Part shown: piece after piece, positions 13,101 to 22,016 of the stretch
Numbering within the stretch: position 1 is the first letter of the stretch
Layout: every line of letters begins with the position of its first letter
Assembly (NCBI RefSeq): GCF_018143015.1
Contig: NC_054747.1
Span: 34,253,733-34,317,732 of the forward strand
Direction of reading: 5' to 3'
Source: Lytechinus variegatus
Lineage: Eukaryota; Echinodermata; Echinoidea; Temnopleuroida; Toxopneustidae
DNA length: 64,000 nucleotides
Made by a program: the position numbers and the translations under genes
Notes under the pieces: generated by a model
Database searches by the model: none
What the model saw: the letters and a program-made list of their open reading frames with translations, nothing else
Told to the model about the DNA's origin: nothing

Positions 13101-14464
13101 AGAATTTACTTTTGAAATTGACTTTGTGTGTATAATTCTACAGGTTTATCCATGCACTGCGAGCAATGATGAAGGAGCGTATCAAGTTATTAGGCATCAC
13201 TCCTCCACCCCTGTGTGCCTGTGGACCATCTGTATGGGATGCTAATCCTGAGACGTGTGCTAATAACTGCATCTTCTACAAGAATCCTAAAGGTATGACA
13301 GTTATGAATGGTTGATAATAATAATAATAATATAGGGTATTTATATTGTGCACATATCCACCCCGTTAGGTGCTCAAGGCGCTCCTATATTACCCGGCTA
13401 AGCTAGGCGTTCATAGCGCACACAGCTTTTTAAGGAATTACTTCCTACCGGTACCCATTTACCTCACCTGGGTTGAGTGCAGCACATTGTGGATCAGTTT
13501 CTTGCTGAAGGAAATTACGCCATGGCTGGGATTCAAACCCACGACCCTCTGTTTCAAAGTCCGAAGACTAATCCACCGGGCCACAACGCTCCACTATATG
13601 TCAATTATAAATGGTTGAGTCAGTATCTTTTTTTTACTCGTGTCAGAGGTTCTTTATTCATTCAATTGCCAGCATGTATTAACATCCAGGGTCTTAGAGA
13701 CAACATCCGAGATGACTTCGAAAAGAATCTCATAGTTGAATTCATGCCATACATAGAATAACTGTTGTATGGTTTACCTTGAAAATTAGTAATCATATAC
13801 ATCAAATAGATTGCATATTGAGCATACACAAGGACTGTGTTTATATCGGTTGCTTTTTCATGTGTGAAATCAAAACCAATTGTTAATAATTTTTTGTTTG
13901 ATATAATTTTCCTTTAAACATTAAATCAATCAAATCCACAATACGTTTCCAGAAAGGCTTTACGCTTGGGCATTCTAAAACAAAAGATACAGTATCAGTT
14001 TGATCCAGTCTTTTATTTCTTTTGTTTTGTTTCATCATACCAATGTATGTATTGCCATGATGGCACTCGGGGTCTGCCTCGTCAAGATGTTTCGGTCTTT
14101 GGCATTTTCCCAAATTTCATTTTGTATTTATGTATATTAAATTACTTTGTTTCCAATTATGTATTTCTCTGATATTGTATCTTGTGTTTTTATTAAAATG
14201 AATTTGAATAAATTGAATTGAATTGAATAATTGCAATGGTTAACATTAAAACATAATGTATGAAGCGCTATACAGATGTTACTATTGTTATTAGTTCACT
14301 ATTTTTAGGTAGATTTGATTTGAATCTGCAATTAAAAAAGAAAAGAAAGTATTTATGATTCTGTTTTAGTTCTCATGTAATCAAACTTTTCATCACTTTT
14401 GTTCTCCATTTCAGCTTATGCCAAGGCACTTGCATCTATCCTCACACTCAATGATACGGGGTGA
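1114..14464 (+). CDS. CCDC15: CCDC15-like centriolar coiled-coil protein, eight coding exons, 518 aa
   Basis: Coding exons: 1114-1251, 6948-7097, 7633-7905, 8753-9265, 11193-11296, 12252-12431, 13144-13292, 14415-14464. All have GT donors and AG acceptors, and the phases (0,0,0,0,2,2,1) close to exactly 519 codons including TGA. Exon 1 starts in AAAAAATGAATTC and contains [12 protein letters not shown]. Exon 2 is a charged coiled coil ([19 protein letters not shown]). Exons 5-6 form a long basic/acidic coiled coil. Exons 7-8 encode a compact C terminus with a cysteine set: [18 protein letters not shown], then [17 protein letters not shown]. That C-terminal signature is what I recall of CCDC15, described as a centriole inner-scaffold protein. 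The human protein is about 950 aa, so this one is short; exons could be missed in intron 4. Candidate poly(A) signal: AATAAA at 14808-14813. The name is recalled, not searched; the exon structure is strong. Confidence 0.72.
1637..3444. mobile_element. hAT-like non-autonomous DNA transposon, 1.8 kb, in CCDC15 intron 1
   Basis: The element begins CAGGGCTCCACACTA and ends TAGTGTCGAGCCCTG, a 15-bp terminal inverted repeat with one mismatch. Its flanks are the direct repeat TTGACAG (1630-1636 and 3445-3451). CAGGG termini with a 7-8 bp target duplication fit the hAT superfamily. Both ends carry repeated subterminal words around ACTGGTC and GTCGGACCAGTA, typical of transposase-binding repeats. No transposase reading frame is present. 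The middle is a roughly 950-bp purine tract. A 7-bp instead of 8-bp duplication leaves some doubt about superfamily. Confidence 0.62.
1805..2765. repeat. GAAAG/GGAA-rich polypurine tract
   Basis: Almost a kilobase of A and G on the plus strand, with GAAA, GGAA and AAAG units in irregular order and scattered T and C. It lies inside the hAT-like element, so it probably expanded after insertion or was carried by it. The Lys/Arg/Glu-rich and Phe/Ser-rich open frames here are composition artefacts. Confidence 0.85.
3452..5037. other. Intron 1 of the CCDC15-like gene, no gene recognised
   Basis: AT-rich intronic DNA with T-runs near 3600-3740. I find no exon with matching splice phase, no tRNA-like boxes and no inverted-repeat element with clear ends. 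Confidence 0.5.
5038..5244 (-). pseudogene. nanos: Nanos-type zinc-finger fragment, antisense in CCDC15 intron 1
   Basis: The minus-strand frame from 5244 opens [20 protein letters not shown], then [12 protein letters not shown], and runs to a TGA at 5040-5038. This is the second CCHC finger of the Nanos domain, whose typical form is [21 protein letters not shown]-x2-C, His and the final Cys are all present. Nanos proteins are germline translational repressors that work with Pumilio. The first finger is missing upstream; a GCT codon (Ala, as often found here) is preceded by TAA, or else by a possible AG acceptor at the same place. After about 42 residues the frame turns into low-complexity Ser/Phe. 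I infer a broken, probably retroposed or duplicated copy; a terminal exon of a spliced nested nanos gene is the alternative. Confidence 0.62.
5250..6947. other. AT-rich remainder of CCDC15 intron 1
   Basis: Very AT-rich DNA. A loosely duplicated segment occurs twice: the words ATTGTACAAAATYTGTTTATTAYTGT, with related flanks, recur near 6330-6360 and 6550-6580. No gene or bounded transposon was recognised. I looked here for the first Nanos finger and did not find it. Confidence 0.4.
8006..8180. mobile_element. Short foldback MITE (family shared with 49344-49514)
   Basis: The ends ATAAAGCTGTTCAGAAA and the complement of ACAGCTTTAT form an inverted repeat around about 170 bp. Internal words such as TTTCTTGTG followed by GATAT/TGGTAT recur in the copy at 49344-49514. 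No coding sequence. It lies in CCDC15 intron 3. Its ends are not sharp enough to give a target duplication. Confidence 0.5.
9505..10693. mobile_element. hAT-like MITE in CCDC15 intron 4, itself interrupted
   Basis: It starts CAGGGTTGGGCTCAATTAC (9505) and ends with the exact complement GTAATTGAGCCCAACCCTG (10693). Flanking 8-bp repeats GAGTCCAA (9497-9504) and GAGTCTAA (10694-10701) differ by one base, as expected for an old hAT target duplication. The body is made of TGTAATTGAA-type words. About 676 bp of its length is a later insertion (9777-10452), so the original element was about 510 bp. No transposase. Confidence 0.68.
9777..10452. mobile_element. MITE nested inside the hAT-like element
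   Basis: The termini GACCCCTGTTACATCTGA and TCAGATGTAACAGGGGTC are exact inverted repeats, followed inward by CTACCTCGGG-type words on the left and CGGGTAGGAAAC on the right. GC content is far above the host element, with several CpG-rich stretches. It splits the GTAATTGAA-rich hAT body, so it is younger. No reading frame of note; superfamily not determined. Confidence 0.65.
10955..11150 (+). other. Unexplained open stretch in CCDC15 intron 4
   Basis: Two overlapping plus-strand frames stay open for about 60 codons each, one reading [20 protein letters not shown] and then [19 protein letters not shown] missed CCDC15 exon would need phase 0 at both ends. The only in-frame acceptor I find (AG at 11071-11072) lacks a good pyrimidine tract, and the donors near 11116-11140 do not restore phase 0. 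I leave it unassigned. Confidence 0.22.
11341..11453. mobile_element. Short palindromic MITE
   Basis: The left arm GGGGAGCATTTCATGAAAC pairs with the right arm GTTTCATGAAACACTCCC around a 70-bp loop. It lies in CCDC15 intron 5 just after the exon. No target duplication is certain. Confidence 0.48.
11534..11806. mobile_element. MITE with GGGCCCTG-type ends (copy 1 of 2)
   Basis: The left end GGGACCCATCTTACAAAGAG and the right end CTCTGTAAGATAGGGCCCTG are imperfect inverted repeats. Inside, AACTATGGAAAGCCAGCAAC and an ATCGGATTAAT word are shared with the copy at 18883-19155 over the whole length. About 270 bp, non-coding, in CCDC15 intron 5. Confidence 0.65.
13314..13594 (-). mobile_element. 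tRNA-derived SINE, copy A
   Basis: On the minus strand the copy begins GTGGAGCGTTGTGGCCCGGT, has a B-box-like GTGGGTTTGAATCC, continues through GCCATGGCGTAATTTCCTTC and ends in an ATT-type trinucleotide tail at 13314. It is near-identical to the copies at 21434-21710 and 53031-53310. It lies in intron 7 of the CCDC15-like gene, antisense to it. Confidence 0.8.
13895..14055 (-). mobile_element. Possible LINE reverse-transcriptase tail fragment
   Basis: A minus-strand frame contains [20 protein letters not shown], the kind of Cys...FW motif that follows the reverse transcriptase domain in several non-LTR retrotransposons. The match covers only about 30 residues; the sequence before it is not convincing. 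A weak call in intron 7 of the CCDC15-like gene. Confidence 0.35.
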
Positions 14465-16025
14465 ATACTGGATGCAACCCTCACCATGACATGTGGCTAT
14501 CTTCATTCAAAGTCTGTAAGTGTAATTGCAAGTGGCTTTGATAGAAGGTTATTCCTTGATTTTTTTTAAATCAAGATTTATATTTTTGACATCATAGAAT
14601 GAAAAAGTGAAAATTATGAAAGGTCACTCATCAAAACAGCATCTTGATGGTAAAGGCCAAGCTGGTATACAACAATTACCTGGGAAACATTTTACATCTA
14701 GGTTAATCAGTCATTACTGAAGATCGACGGCAATCTGCTACCATATGTGACAGAAGAACATTCGGTCGTTTGTTCAAGAATAATTTTTTTTTCTAAATAC
14801 CTTAATCAATAAAAGCATGTTAAAACAATCATGAAATGTCCATCCTGAAAACAACGTGAAGCTCTCGTTATTGAAGATCTAGGACAATCTGACAATGCAA
14901 CTGCAGCTCTCTTTGATAGAAGGTCATTCCCTTATGTTTGTTTGAGAATTGTATTTTTTGATAGATCCTACACTGTAGCATAGTTTCTGTAAAGGGATTA
15001 GTTTTCTTTGTGTTTTCTTCCAATTCAAGAACACAAGCCAGGTCATTGCTCTGGCATTCAGGTTTCTTAATAACTGATGCGCATACCATGTTATGTGCAT
15101 GGCAAGCCGCTTTGAAAACAAAAATGAATAAAACATCTTTTTTTTTCATAAATTGTGTCGAATTTGTAGACTTCATGTATGTTGTTTACTTAAAATTATA
15201 GCAGTTTTAGGGCCAATCATTAAAGGCGTCATTCAAAAGCTTGCCAGGAGGCCCCTTACACCATGCCATTATGTTGTATGCTTTGCTCGCTATGCATGTT
15301 GCATAAAGGAACCGTACAAATTACTGATAGCAAATGCAGCACTTTAAATAAAACTGATTTAGAACTCTTTCTCTATGAAAAGGGACTTTAGTATAAATGT
15401 GACCTACCACTCCAAAACCACCAATAAGTCCCCAGGTAAGGTTCTCTGTAAAAAGCCAAAATATTAATCTAGTATCCAAAAACCAAAAATAAAAGCTAAC
15501 CAAAAAATAAGATAATAAAAGCTTATCTGAAAGAGCAATTCTTCCTCTTCATACTGTGAAAATTTGCATTCGTAAAGTTGAATACGAGAAAAGATAACAA
15601 GAGTTTCTAGGACACTACTTTTTCTGACTGCCTGGAAGTTTCACTGAGATTACATGTATGTACATCTCATGCTTGAGTGAACCCCAAACTTCAAACCCTG
15701 TTTTCTCCTTATGTTTTGTTTTTTAGCTCTTGCTGAATTTCTCTGCATTCAATTAATTACTTGCAGTGGTTATTAATTATTGGTCAATTTTAACATATTA
15801 TATATCACTTCAAAGCTTAAGAAGTGAATTTTCAAGCTCAATAAAATATCAATATTCATTTTGATTGACTTACTGTTGGTTTTGGGGTGGAAGGTCACAA
15901 ATGCATTATCTGTCATTGCTTGAGCCCTCTACACCACTAGGCATATAAAGAATACATTTGCATGTAATCCCATACCCCCTATTTTAATTTTGATTTTAAT
16001 TTTGTATTTGTTAGCAAACAGCATA
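14465..16025. other. 3' flank of the CCDC15-like gene
   Basis: Non-coding. AATAAA at 14808-14813 would give a 3' UTR of about 350 bases; further AATAAA words occur near 15124 and 15347. Two partly similar blocks (around 14520-14580 and 14880-14960, sharing CTTTGATAGAAGGT) suggest an old local duplication. No further gene recognised. Confidence 0.45.
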
Positions 16026-16027
16026 TA

Positions 16028-17163
16028 CAGTTGAGGCCAGTAGTTCACATACACTTAGGAAATTCAAAGAAGAGTTGACACTTAACCCTATCTAGGCCGG
16101 GGTATTTTGGGAGTTCCTATGGCCGGGGGGGGGGCCTCCCAGGCCCCCCCCTAAGATCTCGGCCGTCGACCGCGCGATCGCGCCGAAAATTGGCACGCGG
16201 GTTGCCTGGGACATAATCTACAAGATTGTATAGTAATTTATTTCATGCGAATCGCTATGAAGTGATTATGCTAATTTATGCGTAATTAGTATGCGAAATC
16301 ATACTTTTTCCTCTAACTCCCTAAATAAAGCTCCAAATGTACTAATTTTTGGTATAGAAACTCTTTGTGGTATCCTTAGAAAATGTACATGAAAACAATT
16401 GGGATATCAAGTCATTTTATTATGTATTATATTGTTTTTCGCAATTTCTTATGTATTTCCTTGTTTTTTTGACCTTTTGTTTTTCATTGTTTTTTCAATG
16501 AAATTTGTTGGGGACTCTTCTGTGATCATAAAAAGCATAAAATGAATACATTTAGACTAGCAAAACTAAAAATAATCATACATTTATGAATTTTGGTTGA
16601 AAACACAATTTGCATTGACTTTGTACACGAAATCACGTTTTTGAGCAATTTTCAGTCTGACATGCACTTACATAATGTTGCGTAATTTCGGAACCATGTA
16701 CCCGGGTGACGCAAAATTGGTCTCAAAAGTTGCGCAAGACTTGAAAGTAAAAAGTCAGCGAGCGGCGCGGTCAAAAAATTTTGCACGGCGAAAATATCAC
16801 GCGATTCGTTGAGGGGGGCCTCCGAGGCCCCCCCCCCCCGGCCTAGATAGGGTTAAACATCATAAATTTACTATATCTTATAAAATATTGTGCTATCATG
16901 ACGAATTTGATATCAAACAAATGAGTATATTTGAAAATATAACAAACGATAGAATATTTTTGGCACAAATTTTACATTTTTTTAACTTCAAAGAAAATTC
17001 CACCTGAAATGTACTTTAATCTCATCCCAATCATGTGATACCAGTTGATACCAAATTTGTCATGTTAGTATATTTATGAAGATATAGTAAATTGTACGAT
17101 GTTTGGCAAGCCAACAAATTTCACTGAATTCCATGGGTGTATGCAAACTTTTGGCCTCAATTG
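16028..17163. mobile_element. Tc1/mariner-like MITE, interrupted by a piggyBac-like insertion
   Basis: Left end CAGTTGAGGCCAGTAGTTCA and right end TTTTGGCCTCAATTG are inverted repeats flanked by TA on both sides (16026-16027, 17164-17165). The ACATACACTTAG word after the left end matches what I recall of Tc1 elements of vertebrates. Further inside, ATAAATTTACTATATCTT pairs with AGATATAGTAAATT, so the whole element is close to a foldback of about 365 bp once the insertion at 16086-16852 is set aside. No transposase. Confidence 0.68.
16086..16852. mobile_element. piggyBac-like MITE with TTAA target duplication, copy 1
   Basis: CCCTATCTAGGCCGGGG at the left pairs with the complement CCCCGGCCTAGATAGGG at the right, and both ends abut TTAA (16082-16085 and 16853-16856). 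TTAA duplication with CCC... ends is the piggyBac signature. G and C runs and a GCCTCC/GGAGGC pair make the ends strongly foldable. The body contains TTATGTATT and the word GACTTGAAAGTAAAAAGTCA and is collinear with copy 2 at 26352-27104. 767 bp, no transposase. Confidence 0.72.
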
Positions 17164-17165
17164 TA

Positions 17166-17515
17166 CATACCTGTTTAATAAGACAAGTATTGTGATGTGA
17201 AGTGCGTCTCTTTTGTAACTGCCAAAATTGGAAATTTGTAAAATAAAGCTACAAAAGCAACATAAAATCTATAATGATCTTGTTATGTTGTTTGTTTGAG
17301 CCTTGGAACTTTGTGTCATTCTATTCATGTATGGAACCACGTACATGGGTATTACAAATTTGGTCATTATAGATACAGATGCCAAAGGTAGCCAGAGATT
17401 GCGTAACATCACGAAAACTTCCCAGGTTACAAAGTCACATAGATAATACCCCTATTCTAGTAAAGTTAAAGAATGTTCGCAGTTCGAATGGAAAAATACA
17501 GATAACAGACATGGT
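17166..17515. other. Spacer after the Tc1-like element
   Basis: Ordinary AT-rich intergenic sequence; nothing recognised. Confidence 0.4.
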
Positions 17516-17518
17516 AAT

Positions 17519-17596
17519 GATATGCTGATGATGATGATGGTGATGATGAGGATGATGGTGGTGATAATGATGATGGTGATGATGATGATGTGGGTG

Positions 17597-17628
<32 letters not shown>

Positions 17629-17830
17629 GATGAGGGTGATGATAAAGATGATGGAGATGATGATGATGGTGATGAAGATGATGGTGAGGGTGATGATGAA
17701 GATGATGAGGGTGATGATGATGATGAATCGTGAAGCTGATGATGGTGGTAGTGATGATGAGGATGATTGTGATGATGATACTGAAGACGATGAATGTGAT
17801 GATTATAGTGGTAATGATGAGATAATGTAG
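17519..17830. repeat. (GAT)n trinucleotide repeat
   Basis: About 310 bp of GAT/GGT units with interruptions, in the spacer between CCDC15 and TMEM192. It produces Met/Asp- and Ser-rich open frames on both strands that are not genes. Confidence 0.92.
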
Positions 17831-18880
17831 GGGGGAGGGGAGACTGCCCGTTTACCCTTCTCTCTAACAATCCACTCATCTGTTTCATCTCCCTTGATCC
17901 TTTCTCACCTCTCCCAGATACCCCTCTTTATCTTTTTTGTATCCCTCTTCTCCACCCCCTCCCATCCCCTCCACTCTAATCCTAATTTTTTCTTCCTCCT
18001 GTCACTCTTCCCTTTACTCCCCTCCCTTCTCAAGTATCCTTTGGATGAGAAATTGAATTGCAATCAAATTCCATACAATCTCCTATTAACTTGATCAATT
18101 ATTTTTAGACATCATTGTATTGGTCCAATACAAGATACAAGATTTTACTATCAGTCTTATACAAGAAATATGGCACTTTTTATTACCGATATATCTCAAA
18201 ATTGAAATAAAAATGATTTGGCTCAGAAAAAGCTAGATTTTAGAGTTAACACATAGGTAGCAACCGACTTTTGCCTAGAAAGAGTCCTCTCCAGGAATTA
18301 AAAGACTGTTTACAGACAATCTGAGGTTGCTAACATTGTATTTCTAAAATACAACTCTTTTGTAAGCTGTTTTTTTTTTTTGAGATGTAAAAGATTTTAA
18401 CAACCCAGCAACATGAGATAATCTCATAATGGCGTTACAGTACACAATTTTTTTCTCTCTTCATTCTATTACCACACTACCTTTATAATTTCAACACAAG
18501 AAAACCACTTTTCAATCAAAACAAATAAATTACTGATTAAATCTTTTTATTTTCGAAAGAACACATCCAATATCCGCTATCATTAAGTTATACAATTACA
18601 ATTCCATTCTTTTCTTTTTTGATGAATAATGGTTTTTAGCAAAGGACAAATTTCATTCATATTACAAAATGGCTGCAAGAAAATGGCTATGATTATTTCT
18701 GTATCAAGGTTAACACTATGTATTACTTCCAACACTTATCACACTATTCATATGTTTATATATCTTGCTGAACTAAGTTCTTAGAACATAAAACTTTCAA
18801 GCATTTCTTTTGCAACATACCCTCCCTTTTGTCTTTGATGTTACTTACCATAAACACACAAACACTGATATGTTTAACAT
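17831..18880. other. Intergenic spacer
   Basis: A pyrimidine-rich stretch (17900-18020) is followed by AT-rich DNA. Nothing recognised. Confidence 0.4.
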
Positions 18881-18882
18881 CT

Positions 18883-19155
18883 GGGCCCCGTCTTACAAAG
18901 AGGTACGATTGATCCAATCAATTGCAACTATGGACAGCCAGCAACGTCAACATAGGAAATACATGCTTGTTCAAAATATTTTCTATGATATTGATATATA
19001 TTCATGCATTCATTGTTTTCTTGAAAATTCACTGTGCTTCTCTTTGTTTATAAAGACATTGTGCACATTTTCTGTAGAAAAAATTATGACACTGATGGAT
19101 TTTCTATTCAGTTAACTAATCGGATCAATCGTAACTCTTTGTAAGACAGGGCCCT
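18883..19155. mobile_element. MITE with GGGCCCTG-type ends (copy 2 of 2)
   Basis: TGGGCCCCGTCTTACAAAGA at the left pairs with TCTTTGTAAGACAGGGCCC at the right. The interior shares AACTATGGACAGCCAGCAAC and the ATCGGATCAATCG word with the copy at 11534-11806. About 273 bp and non-coding. Confidence 0.68.
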
Positions 19156-20430
19156 GTACTTTTTTCACTGTACTTTTTATATAAATCTACTTTGTACAAT
19201 ATTCTTCACATTGAAATGGAAATAAATAAATCAGACATCATACATTAAAAAAAATCAAACATGCACAAATTTTACCATGTGCTTTACTTACAAGGTTCAT
19301 TCCACATAAAAATGAAATATTGTTATTTATAACATTGAGAACCACAAAAAAAGTACAAAACGAATTGCAATACATAAAAACAAAACTATGAACTCAGAAA
19401 CATTTCCTGCTCACATTAATTTTGTCAGTACCAGGCATATGCATTAGCATGTTTAAAAAAAATTACTTAGCCTGCATCAAACCTTTACATTGTAAGCTGA
19501 ATATTGCTGTGTTAACCAAAAACATCAATACGCACCTTAGTGGCAACAGTGATACACACATTACTTCCTCACTCAACATTCACAGGCCTCTAACATTGAA
19601 ATTCCTGGGGCCGGTTTCATAAAATCTGTTATAACAACCAATTTGAAATAACAGTTTAAAGCTACTGAAATAATTCAATTTGATTGGTTGATCATAAACT
19701 TGATATAGAAACTGTGTATTTGTTTTCAAATAATAATTGAAGACAGTCATTTTTCCTCATTTTTAAATTTGCCGTTTTTGTACTTCTCTTTACTTTTATG
19801 TCTCACTCCCTTTTTTTTTCATTCAATTCAAATTTATTTCCACAATCAGAAATATACGTATATATAAATCATTGACATTAAATGATATATTACACGTGGA
19901 GGGGTCAAAGAAAGCATAACTGCTTGTATAAATTGGCCCCTAAGCGCCTTGAGCATTTAATCAAAATGGAAAAGACGCTATATAAATCATATGTATTATT
20001 ATTATTATGAAACGAACCCCAGGAGGGGCAAATAAGAATACCTTCAAAATCAAATTAAAATTTGAATTGAATGATTACCAATCAAAATTAGAAATGCCAA
20101 GAATTGCAGCAATCTTTGTATGCAGCGATAAGGGAGAGCTCACAGTCAATGGAATTTTTGAATAGTCTAGCCCAGCTAGTTTTATACACACAACATTTAC
20201 AAACAAAAACACAAATTTAGATTTAGAATCTTCATAGCATGCAAGTAACGCACTAAAAGTACGAGATCGCATGGTTCATAGGGATTTCACTCATCAGTGC
20301 TATATCTATTTACAAACATTGGATGGACATTCCTCACAGGCATAAGTATGTGATAATACAATTAACACATTGTTTCTTTAAGAAAATCATCTTAATTCCA
20401 GCTGGTATTTGATTCATCCAGTCAACGAGG
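19156..20430. other. Intergenic spacer with repeat fragments
   Basis: AT-rich. A segment at 19925-20008 (AAGCGCCTTGAGCATTTAAT, then GACGCTATATAAATCATATG and ATT repeats) looks like the 3' tail of a tRNA-derived SINE. CCTGGGGCCGGTTTCATAA at about 19604 and TTATGAAACGAACCCCAGG at about 20004 may be the ends of a decayed MITE. Confidence 0.4.
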
Positions 20431-20438
20431 TCTCTAAA

Positions 20439-20619
20439 GGCATGGTCACACCGCCCGAGCGTTGTTGGAGCGGTCGTGGAGCGGAGAAAAAAAATCACCG
20501 CTCGCTCCCGTTCACCATTTTCGATTTTGATTGTTTTTTATTTTTTCCCCAATTTTGTGAGCGAAATTCGATCCCCTCTCCATACCGCTCCAACAACGCT
20601 CGGGCGGTGTGACCATGCC
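20439..20619. mobile_element. Foldback MITE of about 180 bp
   Basis: GGCATGGTCACACCGCCCGA, continuing GCGTTGTTGGAGCGGT, is matched by its exact complement ending at 20619, giving about 36-bp terminal inverted repeats around a T-rich loop. GC-rich and CpG-rich arms. No coding capacity. Confidence 0.75.
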
Positions 20620-20797
20620 ATTTGAAGCCTGGCAACCCACATTCTTTTCAACATCATTATTTAGTTCATTTTGTTGTAAAGACCTTTTAAACAAAATGGC
20701 TACTAAAAAGAAGGGTTGTATGGTGGTGAATTCAGAGAGTATCCCAAGTAAAAGAAAGAGAATAAATGTCAATACGATATTGCATTTCCGGTCACAC

Positions 20798-21050
20798 TTC
20801 GTAATTCCGAAGGTTCGTAATTCCGAAACACGTAAATTGCCTACATCTCGATGTTCGTTAATCAGAAAACGTAAAAGGGTTCGTTAATCCGAACATTTGT
20901 GGCGTAATTCCAAAGGTTCGTTTGTCTGAAAACAAAATGAACAACGAACCTCATTTTGTTTTCGGATTGTCGAACCTTCGGAACAACGAACCTTATTTCG
21001 CTTTCGGATCAACGAACCTTCGGAATAACAAAGTTTCGGAATTACGAATG
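20798..21050. repeat. Element built of TTCGTTAATCCGAA-type words
   Basis: At least ten imperfect copies of a TTCG-(T)AAT(T)CCGAA-GGTTCG word lie in both orientations over 250 bp. The two ends (TTCGTAATTCCGAA and its complement TTCGGAATTACGAA) form an inverted repeat, so this is probably a MITE with internal repeats. Non-coding. Confidence 0.6.
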
Positions 21051-21433
21051 TATACGGCATTTCCATCATCAACACCCAAATGTACTATGATAATGAAATA
21101 AAGAAATGCTAATATCTATAATAGTTGCATTGTTCTAAATGCACCAGTATTCATTCAGGAGACCTTTATTGGAAGCTTTAAATACATAATTATATTTCTT
21201 AGGTGGATTTGATGCGATGCAAATGAGTCAAGGAGGTGAAGGCCCAAGTGAGATAGATAGTAGTGTATTCCACAAGAGAAATTCTAAATCTCTGAATCTA
21301 CATGAATAAGCATTTGCTATACGTACATGTATGCATGAGTTGATAAGATTGGAGTATCCATGACATTCATAAAGTGCACCCATTGTTATGTCATCAAGTC
21401 AGTCCAAAATAACATGAAACATAGGAGTCAAAT

Positions 21434-21710
21434 CAATAATAATAATAATATAGGATATTTATATTGCGCACATTTCCAACTTGTTAGGTGCTCAATGCGC
21501 TCCTATATTACCCGGCTAAGCTAGGCGTTCATAGCGCACACAGCTTCTTAAGGAATTACTTCCTACCGGTACCCATTTACCTCACCTGGGTCGAGTGCAG
21601 CACATCGTGGATCAGTTTCTTGCTGAAGGAAATTACGCCATGGCTGGGATTTGAACCCACGACCCTCTGTTTCAAAGTCTGAAGACTAATCCACTGGGCC
21701 ACACGCTCCA
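21434..21710 (-). mobile_element. tRNA-derived SINE, copy B
   Basis: Same family and orientation as copy A. On the minus strand it starts near TGGAGCGTGTGGCCCAGTGG, has B-box-like GTGGGTTCAAATCCC, and ends in an ATT-repeat tail at 21434. It lies about 300 bp beyond the TMEM192 stop codon, within the possible 3' UTR. Confidence 0.8.
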
Positions 21711-22016
21711 TGCTGATAACTATATTTCATGCGTATCTTGGCTTCATATTAGTTTGTACGCAAAATTCATGCACAAATTATCAAACCTACATACATTTCA
21801 TTACCACATATCAATTGCGCAATGGCAAGGATAGTAAACGTGAAGCATCAAAAACATTCTACAATATAGCTCATCTCAAGGCCTACACGTATCATTTACC
21901 GAACAAGTATCGCCTTTTGACTGCATGAATAGCCTAAACATGCTTTAAATACAATTCTCACAAAGATACAGTCAGTGTACAGGTAAGGTTTAATAAGGTT
22001 ATTGGTGTAAGCACAC

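Noticed and set aside
14868-15201. Overlapping open frames on both strands in the CCDC15 3' flank
   Set aside because: No recognisable motif, no splice logic, and they overlap one another on opposite strands.
17466-17888. Ser/His-rich and Met/Asp-rich open frames
   Set aside because: Translation of the (GAT)n repeat; same for 30516-30876, 40408-40758 and 58898-59113.
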